64,000 nt of DNA from Chimaeribacter arupi (lineage in GTDB: Bacteria > Pseudomonadota > Gammaproteobacteria > Enterobacterales > Enterobacteriaceae): assembly GCF_002858805.1 (NCBI RefSeq), contig NZ_PJZI01000012.1, positions 62,001-126,000 of the forward strand. Reading direction: 5' to 3'. Shown piece after piece: positions 1 through 8,906 of this stretch. Every line of letters begins with the position of its first letter. Position 1 is the first letter of the stretch. The notes beneath the pieces are model-generated. The model saw only the letters and a program-made list of their open reading frames with translations, had not been told where the DNA came from and did no database searches. A program made the translations under genes and the position numbers.

Positions 1-1253
1 CCGTCAGCTTCTACCTGCGTGCTGAAGCTTCTGTTAACAAACGTCAGGTTAATCACAGAACCGGCAATAGAGGGTGCGCTGCCGCTAATCTCAACGCTGC
101 CGACTTCCAACCCGTTAATATAGTTATCGCCGGTCACCGGGTTAACGATAATACGCGGCGTGGTATAAACGGCGGTAAAAAACTGGCTGTCACGGGTTGT
201 TTCCCCCGCCTGGTTGGTCGCCGTTGCTGAAATCTCCGCCTCCCCGTTGTAAAGCCGCAACAGATCGGCGGCCGGGATCGCGGCGGAGAAGCTGCCGTCG
301 GCGGCGACCAGGGTGGTATAGGTTTTGCCGTTCAGGGTGATGGTCACCGTTTGCCCGGCTTCGACCCCGGTGGTGGTGCCGCTCAGGGCCGGTGAGCGGA
401 AGGCCTCGGCATCACTCAGCACGTTGTCGGTGGCGAACGCATTTAAGGTCAGTGACGGCAGGCTGCTGTTGACCGTCAGGGTGGCGCTGTCCCCCGCCTG
501 CTGGCCGCGCGCATTGCTGACGGTGGCGGTTATCTCTGCACCATCGGGCAGAGTTGCCATATCCGCGGCCGGGATGTCGATGTACCAATTGCCATCCGTC
601 CCGACTTGCGCGGTATAGGTTTTTTCATTCAGGGTGACCGTGACAATCTGGCCCGGCTCAACAAACCCTGCACTGCCGCTCAGGCGCTGGGCTGCCTGCC
701 CTTCCTGGCCGCTGACAATATCGTCACCGGTAAAGGCGTGAAGGGTCAGGGAGGGCCAACCATAATTCACGGTAAGAGGTGACGAAGCGTAGGCATTGGT
801 GCCGTCGGCATTACTGACCGACGCCACAATTCCACTTCCGTTATAGCGAAACACGTAGTACATATCCGAGGGATGGATGGCCGCGCTCCAGCTACCGTCC
901 GCCTGGACGGTAGCGGTTGCATGGGCGTAATCCCCAACCGTGATATTGACGACCCGCCCGGCGGCTATACCGGTTGTCATACCACGAATAATTTGTTCAG
1001 TTTCTCCCTCAACGCCATTGAGGATGTTGTCACCGGCAAAGGGGTAAATAGTCAGCGTCGGGGCAACGGCTTGTGCTTCCGTGGCCGTGGTGGCCTGTCC
1101 CGCGTCTGCCTGCGGGATGTCAGTTTCCGGTGCCGGGGTGTGACTGGCGGCGGCGCTGTTTAACGATCCGGCCAGCGTAATAACCGGGGTGTCATCAATA
1201 CGCGGGGACGTCAGGGTGCTGTGGTAGCGGGAGAGAGAAAATGTCCTTGTCAT
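1..1253 (-). CDS. BapA-like repetitive adhesin, N-terminal part (runs off left edge)
   Basis: The minus-strand frame is open from an ATG at 1251-1253 to the window edge, giving about 417 residues. The start MTRTFSLSRY follows a GAGG Shine-Dalgarno. A roughly 75-residue Ala/Thr-rich leader precedes bacterial Ig-like repeats of about 95-100 residues. Each repeat opens with a motif such as YPFAGDNILNGVE or LNAFATDNVLSDAE and carries GTTTGVEAGQTVTITLNGKTY and DGSFSAAIPAADL blocks. The repeat order matches repeats 1-4 of the neighbouring 2169-residue adhesin, so the two are tandem paralogues. Unlike that neighbour, the leader has no recognisable BapA-prefix domain. Family knowledge suggests a type I-secreted surface or biofilm adhesin; its C-terminus and any secretion genes lie outside the window. 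No cleavable signal peptide is seen. Confidence 0.85.
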   Translation of the reverse strand, partial: MTRTFSLSRYHSTLTSPRIDDTPVITLAGSLNSAAASHTPAPETDIPQADAGQATTATEAQAVAPTLTIYPFAGDNILNGVEGETEQIIRGMTTGIAAGRVVNITVGDYAHATATVQADGSWSAAIHPSDMYYVFRYNGSGIVASVSNADGTNAYASSPLTVNYGWPSLTLHAFTGDDIVSGQEGQAAQRLSGSAGFVEPGQIVTVTLNEKTYTAQVGTDGNWYIDIPAADMATLPDGAEITATVSNARGQQAGDSATLTVNSSLPSLTLNAFATDNVLSDAEAFRSPALSGTTTGVEAGQTVTITLNGKTYTTLVAADGSFSAAIPAADLLRLYNGEAEISATATNQAGETTRDSQFFTAVYTTPRIIVNPVTGDNYINGLEVGSVEISGSAPSIAGSVINLTFVNRSFSTQVEAD

Positions 1254-1367
1254 AGAGTGCCTCGTGTTCACGAATCCATAAATATCCCCCATGCGGCACC
1301 TTCCCGTTATGCACGGCTCAGGAAAAAGCGCAGGGAGATCCTGGTGGGACGTTACGTTAAAGGGATA

Positions 1368-1392
1368 AGGGGGCCGGGTTGCTCGGCCCCCT
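1368..1392 (-). terminator. Hairpin after the upstream adhesin gene
   Basis: AGGGGGCCG and CGGCCCCCT form a 9-bp GC-rich stem around a 7-nt loop, 9 nt beyond the stop codon of the larger adhesin gene. The tail on the minus strand (TATCCCTTTAACG) is only weakly T-rich. It could be a leaky terminator or an mRNA-stabilising hairpin between the two paralogues. Confidence 0.5.
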
Positions 1393-1400
1393 GTGGCTGA

Positions 1401-4400
1401 TTACCCCTGTTGCACCAGAATGCCCTGCTGTACCAGCAGATCCGCACTCTCCAGCCCGGTGGCGTGGTAGACATCAAACAACAGGCCGCCGACTTCGCGC
1501 TGGCCACTGGTTTCCCAGGTGTTATCGCCCGCTAACGTCAGCTGGCTGCCGTCTGCCCCACGGATAAACAGGCTCTCTTCCGGCGTATCCCGCACCGTTT
1601 CGGCCTCGTGCAGGCCCAGCGTCAGGCTGTTGCTGCCGTTGCCGAGGTCGAAGATATCGATGTTCTCGATCTTCAGCCCGAACGCGGTGAGGTCGAGATG
1701 CTGGTCGCTGCCCGCCAGCAGCAGCGTGTCTATGCCGCTGCCGCCGTCGATGTGCAGGAAGTCCAGGGTGTTGAGCAGGATGGTGTCATTGCCGCTGCCG
1801 CCGAGGGCTTCAGCGCCCGGTTCCGTCAGGGTCAGCGTCTGGCCGCCGATGGCGTAGGTGCCGTCTGCCGTATCCGTTGCGGTGTCCGGTACCGCCAGCG
1901 CGCTGGTCAGGGTGCTGTCAGCGCTCTCCGCTGCCACCGTCTGGCTGGTGACCGTCAGGGCGGCGGTCTCTGTGGCGTCCGCGTCCGGCGCGGCCTCCAG
2001 CGTCACGACACTGGTCAACGAGGTGAGGTTGCCTGCGGTGTCGGTCAGGCTCACCGTCAGCGGGTAATCCCCGGCCGGTTGGTCAGCCAGCGTCCCGGCC
2101 GGGATGGCAATCGTCCAGTCACCGCCCGCCTGCACAGTGGCGTGATACTCCACGCCGTTGAGCACCACCAGCACCAATAATCCGGCGGCGGCAATCCCGG
2201 CGCTGCCGGTCAGCGCAAAGCCCGCCTGCGCCTCCTGAAGGCTGATGAGGTTGTCACCGGTGACTGCGGTCAACGTCAGCTCCGGCGCGCGGGTGTCCAC
2301 CGTCAGCACCGCTTTGGCATACAACATCTGGCCGCAGGCGCTTTTCACGCAGGCGGTGAGCGTGGCGCTGCCCTCCTCCAGCGCCGCCACATCGGCGGCC
2401 GGGACCTTAGCCGACCAGCTGCCGTCTTTGCCGACTTTGGCGGTGTAGTGCTCACCGTTGAGCGTCAGCCGTACCGTGGCGCCATGCCGCACGCCGTCGG
2501 TGTGGCCGGTCAGGGTAATCGCGCCCTCTGCATCGGCAGCGTTAATCAGGTTGTCGCCGGTGACCGGGTCGATGCTCAGGCCGTCACGGTCGCTTTTGAT
2601 AATGAGGTTGCGGCTGGCGGTGGCGCGGTTGCCGGAGGCATCGGTGACGCCGGCGCGCAGCGTCTCGCCACCGTCACCCAGCGCCGCCAGGTCTTCCGCC
2701 GGGACAATCAGCGACCAGCCGCCGCCCGGCTGCACCTGGGTGGTGTAGGTCACGCCGCCGATTTTCAGGCTCAACGTCTGCCCGCTCTCCACGTTCTCCG
2801 AGCTGCCGGTGATAATCTGGTCGCTCTGAAGCTCCGCGCCGTTGAGCACGTTATCGTGGGAGATGGTGTGGATGCGCAACACCGGCCGGTTGGCCGGGTC
2901 GGCGTCCAGCAGCAGCGACTCCGTGACGGTGGTGGTCTGGCCGTTGAAACCGGTCTGGCTGAGGGTCAGGGTATAGCGGCCATCTTCCAGCCCGGCGAGG
3001 GCACTGTTCGGCAGGGCCAGCTGCCAGCTGCCCTCTTCATCAACCCCGGCCTCATAAGTCACGCCGTTGAGCTGTACGCTGACCACCCCGCCCGCTTCCG
3101 AACTCTGGCCGCTGAGCACCACCCCCGCCGCCGCTTCGGCGACGTTGATGATGTTATCCCCGGCGATCGGGTCGAGGGTGATCACCGGCACGTAAAGATC
3201 GACCACCAGCAGGTTCAGGCCGTTTATCTCATTGCCGCTGAGATCGGTGGAGGTCGCCGAGACCCAGTACTCGGTGTTGCCCAGCTGCGCCAGATCCTCC
3301 ACCGGCACCGACACTTGCCAGCTGCCGTCAGAGGCCGTGACCGTGGTCTGGTAGAGGTGGCCGTTCAGGTCCACCGTCACTGCCGCGCCCACCCGGCCGT
3401 TGGTGATGGTGCCGCTGATAACCAATGGCACGGTGGCCTCATCGGCCGTCAGGATGCCGTTCCCCGCCAGGGTGTCGATGTTGAGCTCGCCCGGCGTGCG
3501 GTAGAGCAGGAAGGTATGGCTGCCCGCCGCCAGCAGGTTGCCGTCAGCGTCGGTGACCGTGGCGCTGATGCCGGTGGTGGCGTCATTGGGCAGGGTTTGC
3601 AGATCCGCAGACGGGATCAGCACGCTCCAGCTGTGGTCCGCCTGCACCTCGGCCTGGTAGGTAAACTCGCCCAGCGTCAGCGTAACGATACTGCCCGCCG
3701 CGAGGTTGCCTGCCTGGCCGCTGAGCAGCTGGTCACTCTCCAGTTCATCTTCATCCAGGTAGTTGTCATCCCCGCCGAAGGGGTTGAAGGTCAGCGGTTG
3801 CAGGTCGCCCAGATCCACCGTCAACGTCGAGGTCGCGGTAATCAGGTTGAATTCAATATCGTAAGCCGTGACCGTCACGGTCAGCGGGCCATCCGGGAAG
3901 CCGGCCAGCTGTTGCGGGGTAAAGGTCACTGACCAGTCAGAACTGTAATCAGAGAACCCCTGGGAGACGCCGTTAATCGTCACCTCAAGGGAGAGCGGCA
4001 TATCCAGGAATTCGCCGCTGCCGCTGACCACCAGCCCGTTACCAATCTCATCCGCCGTCAGCACGTTATCCCCGGCGATCGGGTTAATGGTGAGGGTACC
4101 GATGCCTGCCAGCACCGTGAACTGGCTTTCATTGCTGAGGGTATTGCCTGCGCCGTCAGCCACCGTGCCGACCAGGTTTACCCAGCCGTTGCGTAATTGC
4201 TCCAAATCAGACGACGGCAGGGTTACCTGCCAATACCCATTCTCGCCGGTGGTGGTGGTGTAGGTGAATTGCTGGCCGTCGAATGTGGTCATCTGGATAG
4301 TCACCGCCAGCCCCGCGACATTACCGCCGTCGTCGCTGAAGACTTCCCCCTCCAGGATTTGATCCTGCGCCTGTTCCTCGGCGTTCAGCACATCATCCCC

Positions 4401-7400
4401 GGCAAAAACGTAGAACGCAAAACCGCCGCTGAACGGCAGCTGGTTGCTGGTGACGTCATGGTTAAGGGTGGTGACGGTGCCGTCCGGCGCGGTGAGCTCC
4501 GCCACCAGCGTATAGACGCCGTTGGCCCGGCCGCTGAAGGCCCCGGCCGGCACGGTGGCCTGCCAGGTGCCGCCCTCCTCCACCGTCGCGGTGTAGCGAT
4601 AAGCCGGGTCGTCAAAGGCAGTGACCGTGACGGTGCCGCCCTGGGTGCTTAACGGCGCGCGGCCGGTGATCACAATCTCGCCGCCTGCCTCATCGGCAGA
4701 GATCACATCGTCGCCGGTGACCGGGTCAAGGGTCAGCGTTGACACATCGCTCAGGTTCACCTCCAGGGTGGCGGTGGTGGTCACCCGGTTCCCGCTGAGG
4801 TCATACCCGGAGGCGGTCACTGTCAGCGGGCCGTCCGGCAGGGTGGCGATAAACTCCCGGCTGAAGGTCACTGACCAGTCGGACTCATAATCGGCATAAA
4901 TGCGGAGCGTCCCGTTTATCTCGACCTCGATCTGCGTATACCGCTCCCCCATATAGGTGCTGCTGCCGCTGATCGTCAGCCCATCGCTGATTTCATCCGC
5001 CGTCAGCACATTGTCCCCGGCGATCGGGTTAACGGTGATGGTGCCGCCGGTTGCCGGCAATACGGCGAAGTCTGCTTCGCGGGAGCTGGAGGCACCGTTG
5101 CCTGCGGCGTCTGTGGCGGTGGCCGTCATGTAACTCCAGCCCTCGCTCAGTTGTTGCAGGTCGGCGGCCGGAATGGTGACTGACCAGCGGCCGTTGCCGT
5201 CCGTGGTGCCGGTATAGGCAAAGGTCTGGCCGTCGTTGTCATGCATGTAGACGGTGATCCCCAACCCGCTGACATCGTTCTCCTCGCTCGCGAAGGTGCC
5301 GCTGAAGACCTGATCCTGCGTGCGCTCTTCCGCCGTCAATGTGCTGTCGCCGGTAAAGTCATCAAAGTAGAAGTCACCGCTGAAGGGCCACACGTTAATG
5401 GTGATGTCGTGGGTGGTGGTGGTGGTGGTGACGGTGCCGTCCGGTGCGGTGAGTTCCGCCACCAGCGTATAGACGCCATTCGATGTGCCGCCGAAATTAT
5501 ATTCCGGCACGGTAACCTGCCAGGTGCCGTCTGCCGCGACGGTGCCGGTGTAGCGGTAAGCCGGGTCGTCAAATGCGGTGACGGTGACGGACCCGCCCAC
5601 GGCGCTGACCGGCGCACGGCCTGTTATCACAATCTCACCGGAGGTTTCATCGACGTAGAGGATATCGTCACCGGTGACCGGGTCTACGCTGAAGGCCGGG
5701 GCGGGAGCAAGATCCACCGTCAGATCCTGTTGGGTGGTGACCGGTTCGAGGTCAATGTTGATGGTGGCGGCAGTCACGGTGTAGACACCGTCCGTCAGCC
5801 CCGCCAGATCGGCCGCCGGCATCTGCACGCTCCAGGTGTCATTACCCGGTGCGGTGGTGGTGTACTCCTTGCCGTTCAGCGTTACGGTAATCGTTACGCC
5901 CTCCGGCACCCGGTACGACACGCCGCTTACTGTCAGGGGCGTCGCGGTTTCGGCCGCCGTCAGGATATTATCGCCGGTGATCGGGTCAATGGTCAGGGTG
6001 GCGGGGCTGAAAACCAGCTCAAATGACCTGCCCACGGCGATGCTGTTCCCGGCCAGATCCGCGGCCTGCACATACACATAACCATTGGGGTTTTGCAGCG
6101 CCTGCAAGGCGGCGGCGGGCACGGTGATCGTCCAGTTGCCGTCGTTGTCCACGCTGCCGGTGTGGGTGACCCCTTCCAGCTCGGCGCTGATTGTCTGGCC
6201 CGCGCCGGTGATACCGGTGGTGCCGGTCAGTACCTGATCCTGCAAGGTTTCACCGGGGGTCAGCACGTCGTCACCGAACAGGGTATCAATCTGCACGTTG
6301 AGCTGCGCCTGGTTATCAATGTACAGCCCGACATCCAGCGTCACCGGCGCACTGCCCGGCGCGCTGAAGGTGATGGGGTACTGGCCGTCGGGGAAACTGT
6401 TCACCACCAGGTCACTGACGTAGGTGCTCCAACTGCCGTCCGCTTCGACTTCGGCGCGGAAGATGCGGTCATTGAAGGTGATGACGACCCACGACCCGGC
6501 CGGTACATCCACCGTTGTGCCGCTCAGCACCAGGTAGCTGGATTCACTGGCATTGATGTAGTTATCCCCCGCGACCGGGTCGACCACCAGCCGCGCGGTG
6601 GCGAAGTCCACGGTCAGGATTTCGCTGCCCTGGGTCTCCTGCCCGGCCAGGTTGGCGGCGCGGGCCGCGATCGTGGTCTGGCCGCTGTAGAGCGCCAGCA
6701 GGTCAGCAGACGGCACGGAAAGGGAGAAGCTGCCGTCTGCCGCGACGGTGGTGCTGTAGGTTTTCTCATTCAGGGTGACCGTGACGGCCTGCCCCGCCTC
6801 CACGCCGGTGGTGGTGCCGCTCAGCGTCTGGGCGCTTTGCGCCTCGGCATCACTCAACACATTGTCGGTGGCAAACGGGTCAACGGTCAGGGACGGCAGG
6901 CTGCTGTTAACCGTCAGGGTGGCGCTGTCCCCGGCTTCCCGGCCGAGCGCATTCGTGACGGTGGCGACCAGCTGCGCGCCGTCCGGCAGCGCGGCCACGT
7001 CCGCGGCGGGCACGCTGGTGCGCCAGTAGCCGTCTGCATCCACGGTGGCGGTGTAGGTGTTGCCGTTCAGCGTCAGGGTGACCGTCTGCCCGGCTTCTAC
7101 CCGGCTGGTGCTGCCGCTCAGGATCTGGGTCGCCTGATCTTCCGGGCCGCTGATGACGTTATCCCCGGCAAAGGCGTTCAGGGTCACGGAGGGCCAGTCG
7201 CTGAGCACCTGGAACGGCACGCTGACGGTGGCTTCCTCCCCGGCCGCATTGGCGCTTTCCGCGGTGATCTCGGTGGAGCCGTAGCGCAACAGGTCGTACA
7301 TCGACGCGGCGTTAAGCGTCAGCTGCCAGCTGCCGTCGGCCTGCACCTCCGTCCAGAAGGAAACTATGCTGTTGAAGGCGACCGTCAGCGACTGCCCGGC

Positions 7401-7910
7401 CTCAATGCCGGTGGTGGTGCCGCTCAACACCTGCTCGACCTGCCCTTCGGCGTAGTTGATGATGTTGTCACCGGCAAAGGTATTGATGGTAATCGTGGGT
7501 GTATCGGCCGCATCAACATCAGCCACGGCGTTAATGTCGGCGGCGCTCGCCTGGGTGCTGCGCGCGGCGCCGGCGGCCTCAACCGGCGCGTGGTACGCCT
7601 TAAACACCGGCGTCAGGCTGCTGCTGCCGGCATCATGGCTGAACACCGCCTGCGTGGCCGGGCCGCTGCCGTCATCAAATACCAGGGTGCCGGCGCTGCC
7701 GGCCGCGAAGAAGTGACGGTATTGCAGGGTGGTGCCGTCTTGGGTCGCCAGCGACAGGTCGTCACCGCTGCGGGAATAACCGGTGGCCCAGCCGCGGGCG
7801 TTATTAATGGTAATCACGCTGGGCTCTGTCAGTGAAATAACCTGACTGGCATCAATAATCTGGGAAATAAGGTTGCCGGTCTGCCGGGAAAAAAGAGTTG
7901 CGGTCGTCAT
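1401..7910 (-). CDS. Giant BapA-like Ig-repeat adhesin, type I secretion type
   Basis: A protein of 2169 residues. I chose the ATG at 7908-7910 (MTTATLFSRQ) because an AAGAGG Shine-Dalgarno precedes it and because both start and leader align with the paralogue downstream; a longer frame begins at 7970. Residues about 1-110 resemble the BapA prefix domain (SRSGDDLSLATQDG, then LVFDDGSG). Residues about 150-1950 hold 18 Ig-like repeats, each opening with variants of LTIDPVAGDNVLTADE. Repeats 7-9 and 10-12 are a duplicated triad. The last 200 residues contain RTX-like glycine-rich segments (GGSGNDTILLNTLDF, IDGGSGIDTLLLAG) and end in LLVQQGILVQQG, as in type I-secreted adhesins. No N-terminal signal peptide. 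Expected role: biofilm or host-surface adhesion. Function is inferred from architecture; ligand unknown. Confidence 0.88.
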   Translation of the reverse strand: MTTATLFSRQTGNLISQIIDASQVISLTEPSVITINNARGWATGYSRSGDDLSLATQDGTTLQYRHFFAAGSAGTLVFDDGSGPATQAVFSHDAGSSSLTPVFKAYHAPVEAAGAARSTQASAADINAVADVDAADTPTITINTFAGDNIINYAEGQVEQVLSGTTTGIEAGQSLTVAFNSIVSFWTEVQADGSWQLTLNAASMYDLLRYGSTEITAESANAAGEEATVSVPFQVLSDWPSVTLNAFAGDNVISGPEDQATQILSGSTSRVEAGQTVTLTLNGNTYTATVDADGYWRTSVPAADVAALPDGAQLVATVTNALGREAGDSATLTVNSSLPSLTVDPFATDNVLSDAEAQSAQTLSGTTTGVEAGQAVTVTLNEKTYSTTVAADGSFSLSVPSADLLALYSGQTTIAARAANLAGQETQGSEILTVDFATARLVVDPVAGDNYINASESSYLVLSGTTVDVPAGSWVVITFNDRIFRAEVEADGSWSTYVSDLVVNSFPDGQYPITFSAPGSAPVTLDVGLYIDNQAQLNVQIDTLFGDDVLTPGETLQDQVLTGTTGITGAGQTISAELEGVTHTGSVDNDGNWTITVPAAALQALQNPNGYVYVQAADLAGNSIAVGRSFELVFSPATLTIDPITGDNILTAAETATPLTVSGVSYRVPEGVTITVTLNGKEYTTTAPGNDTWSVQMPAADLAGLTDGVYTVTAATINIDLEPVTTQQDLTVDLAPAPAFSVDPVTGDDILYVDETSGEIVITGRAPVSAVGGSVTVTAFDDPAYRYTGTVAADGTWQVTVPEYNFGGTSNGVYTLVAELTAPDGTVTTTTTTHDITINVWPFSGDFYFDDFTGDSTLTAEERTQDQVFSGTFASEENDVSGLGITVYMHDNDGQTFAYTGTTDGNGRWSVTIPAADLQQLSEGWSYMTATATDAAGNGASSSREADFAVLPATGGTITVNPIAGDNVLTADEISDGLTISGSSTYMGERYTQIEVEINGTLRIYADYESDWSVTFSREFIATLPDGPLTVTASGYDLSGNRVTTTATLEVNLSDVSTLTLDPVTGDDVISADEAGGEIVITGRAPLSTQGGTVTVTAFDDPAYRYTATVEEGGTWQATVPAGAFSGRANGVYTLVAELTAPDGTVTTLNHDVTSNQLPFSGGFAFYVFAGDDVLNAEEQAQDQILEGEVFSDDGGNVAGLAVTIQMTTFDGQQFTYTTTTGENGYWQVTLPSSDLEQLRNGWVNLVGTVADGAGNTLSNESQFTVLAGIGTLTINPIAGDNVLTADEIGNGLVVSGSGEFLDMPLSLEVTINGVSQGFSDYSSDWSVTFTPQQLAGFPDGPLTVTVTAYDIEFNLITATSTLTVDLGDLQPLTFNPFGGDDNYLDEDELESDQLLSGQAGNLAAGSIVTLTLGEFTYQAEVQADHSWSVLIPSADLQTLPNDATTGISATVTDADGNLLAAGSHTFLLYRTPGELNIDTLAGNGILTADEATVPLVISGTITNGRVGAAVTVDLNGHLYQTTVTASDGSWQVSVPVEDLAQLGNTEYWVSATSTDLSGNEINGLNLLVVDLYVPVITLDPIAGDNIINVAEAAAGVVLSGQSSEAGGVVSVQLNGVTYEAGVDEEGSWQLALPNSALAGLEDGRYTLTLSQTGFNGQTTTVTESLLLDADPANRPVLRIHTISHDNVLNGAELQSDQIITGSSENVESGQTLSLKIGGVTYTTQVQPGGGWSLIVPAEDLAALGDGGETLRAGVTDASGNRATASRNLIIKSDRDGLSIDPVTGDNLINAADAEGAITLTGHTDGVRHGATVRLTLNGEHYTAKVGKDGSWSAKVPAADVAALEEGSATLTACVKSACGQMLYAKAVLTVDTRAPELTLTAVTGDNLISLQEAQAGFALTGSAGIAAAGLLVLVVLNGVEYHATVQAGGDWTIAIPAGTLADQPAGDYPLTVSLTDTAGNLTSLTSVVTLEAAPDADATETAALTVTSQTVAAESADSTLTSALAVPDTATDTADGTYAIGGQTLTLTEPGAEALGGSGNDTILLNTLDFLHIDGGSGIDTLLLAGSDQHLDLTAFGLKIENIDIFDLGNGSNSLTLGLHEAETVRDTPEESLFIRGADGSQLTLAGDNTWETSGQREVGGLLFDVYHATGLESADLLVQQGILVQQG
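3795..5693 (-). repeat. Tandem duplication of a three-Ig-domain block in the adhesin
   Basis: Repeats 7-9 (about 4737-5693, 319 codons) and 10-12 (about 3795-4736, 314 codons) correspond domain by domain. The first domains share EIVITGRAP, VTVTAFDDPAYRYT and NGVYTLVAELTAPDGTVTT. The third domains share NPIAGDNVLTADEI, SDWSVTF and PDGPLTVT. The match is also visible in the DNA, so this is a duplicated triad and not just ordinary repeat similarity. Confidence 0.8.
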
Positions 7911-7945
7911 GGATTGCCTCTTATTCAATAAGCTGTAAATAATGT

Positions 7946-7985
7946 CCATGCCGTTTTCCCCATTATTCATGGGTAACGGGCATGG
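7946..7985. repeat. Inverted repeat in the adhesin 5' leader
   Basis: CCATGCCGTT (7946-7955) pairs with AACGGGCATGG (7975-7985) with a single bulged base and a 19-nt loop, about 36 nt upstream of the adhesin ATG. It may be an RNA hairpin in the leader or a protein-binding dyad. Confidence 0.45.
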
Positions 7986-8148
7986 TGATCATAAAATCAC
8001 TTCAACATCACATAGCTACGCTTTCTGAACTGGTGCGGCAACGCTAAATAAAAATGAAATAAAAGCGAAATGAATAAACTTTTTTTCTATTTTTAAAAAA
8101 ACGACATCGCCTTAGCGGAAAGGGAAAGGCGTATTAAGCCACCCTTCC

Positions 8149-8165
8149 GCTTATTATTAATAAGC
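8149..8165. promoter_or_regulatory. Perfect 17-bp palindrome GCTTATTATTAATAAGC
   Basis: Two perfect 8-bp arms surround one central base. It lies about 240 bp from each of the divergent starts (adhesin at 7910, DUF4186 gene at 8407). The form suits a dimeric regulator; no regulator is assigned. Confidence 0.45.
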
Positions 8166-8406
8166 AGAATGACACATTAGAAAAATGGCGCGAAATTTGA
8201 TTTAAGGCGCACAGTGTAGACACAAATTTTCACAACTTAAAAGGGGGTGCCGGCAGGTTGCCGGGCGCTATTTTTCACCGCCTGCCAAAAACCTCGTGCG
8301 CCCCGGTCTCTCCGGCGGGGGCCACGGGTTCACTTTCGGAAAAATGCCACGTTATACCCTGTTACTTTCTGCTAACATGACGCGCTTGCCCGCCCGCGAG
8401 GTAAAT

Positions 8407-8835
8407 GTGAAACCCACTGAACAGTGCTGGCAGCGGCTGCAAACCTCACCGTTTCGCGCCCGCTTCCGGCTGAATACCCACGATGCCGCTTACCTGCACG
8501 CCAAAGGCCTGCCGCAGGTGCTGGCCCATGCCCGGGAATTCATTGCCCGGCGGCTGGCGGCGGCTCACCCGGCCAATGACGGCAAACAGACGCCGATGCG
8601 CGGCCACCCGGTGTTTGTTGCCCAGCACGCCACCGCCACCTGTTGCCGCGGCTGCCTGGAGAAATGGCACGGGATCCCGCGCGGCGTGCCGCTTACCCCG
8701 GCGCAACAGGCGTATAGTGTGGAGATGATCGCGCTGTGGCTGCAACGCCGTGCGCCCACGGCACCGGCCCCCGCCCCTGCCCCGGCAGCGCCGCAACAAC
8801 TGGAACTGCTGCCGCCCGGCGGCCGGGAACGTTAA
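8407..8835 (+). CDS. DUF4186 family protein
   Basis: A 142-residue protein. I chose the GTG at 8407 because GAGG lies 5 nt upstream; in-frame ATGs at 8296, 8344 and 8377 have no such site. The core, about residues 5-115, contains the family's conserved segments HAREFIARRL, NDGKQTPMRGHPVF and TATCCRGCLEKWHGI. The paired cysteines and histidines suggest possible metal or nucleic-acid binding, but this is a guess. The C-terminal tail is Ala/Pro-rich. No function is established for this family. The stop codon overlaps a GntR-type palindrome that probably controls the next gene. Confidence 0.75.
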   Translation: MKPTEQCWQRLQTSPFRARFRLNTHDAAYLHAKGLPQVLAHAREFIARRLAAAHPANDGKQTPMRGHPVFVAQHATATCCRGCLEKWHGIPRGVPLTPAQQAYSVEMIALWLQRRAPTAPAPAPAPAAPQQLELLPPGGRER

Positions 8836-8850
8836 CTGGTTTTACCAGAT
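8834..8850. promoter_or_regulatory. FadR/GntR-type operator-like palindrome
   Basis: AACTGGTTTTACCAGAT has the TGGTNNNACCA core of FadR-subfamily GntR operators, with arms AACTGGT and ACCAGAT matching at 6 of 7 pairs. It resembles the E. coli FadR consensus except for the three central bases. It begins in the DUF4186 stop codon, 57 bp before the MFS transporter start, where an operator or promoter element is expected. Confidence 0.45.
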
Positions 8851-8906
8851 ACGCTAAAAACGGTATCCTTCACATAACAGGTCTGAAACAGGGAATTCGT
8901 ATCGCC

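Larger units (their letters stand above)
7911..8406. other. AT-rich regulatory gap upstream of the adhesin
   Basis: No convincing gene. The part nearest the adhesin (about 7986-8110) is rich in A/T tracts, typical of H-NS-sensitive promoters of surface factors. Two inverted repeats (7946-7985 and 8149-8165) are listed separately. The right part, 8240-8340, is GC-rich with imperfect hairpins (GGCAGG ... CCTGCC). I could not assign a clear -10/-35 pair on either strand. Confidence 0.5.

Noticed and set aside
2448-7835. Long plus-strand open frames opposite the adhesin gene (for example 2448-3932 and 6093-7835)
   Set aside because: Antisense shadows of a GC-rich repetitive gene; no ribosome sites, domains or family motifs, and the minus-strand protein has clear repeats and a secretion-type C-terminus.
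1-7910. CRISPR-like regular repetition
   Set aside because: The spacing is about 300 bp, in frame, and encodes Ig-like protein domains.
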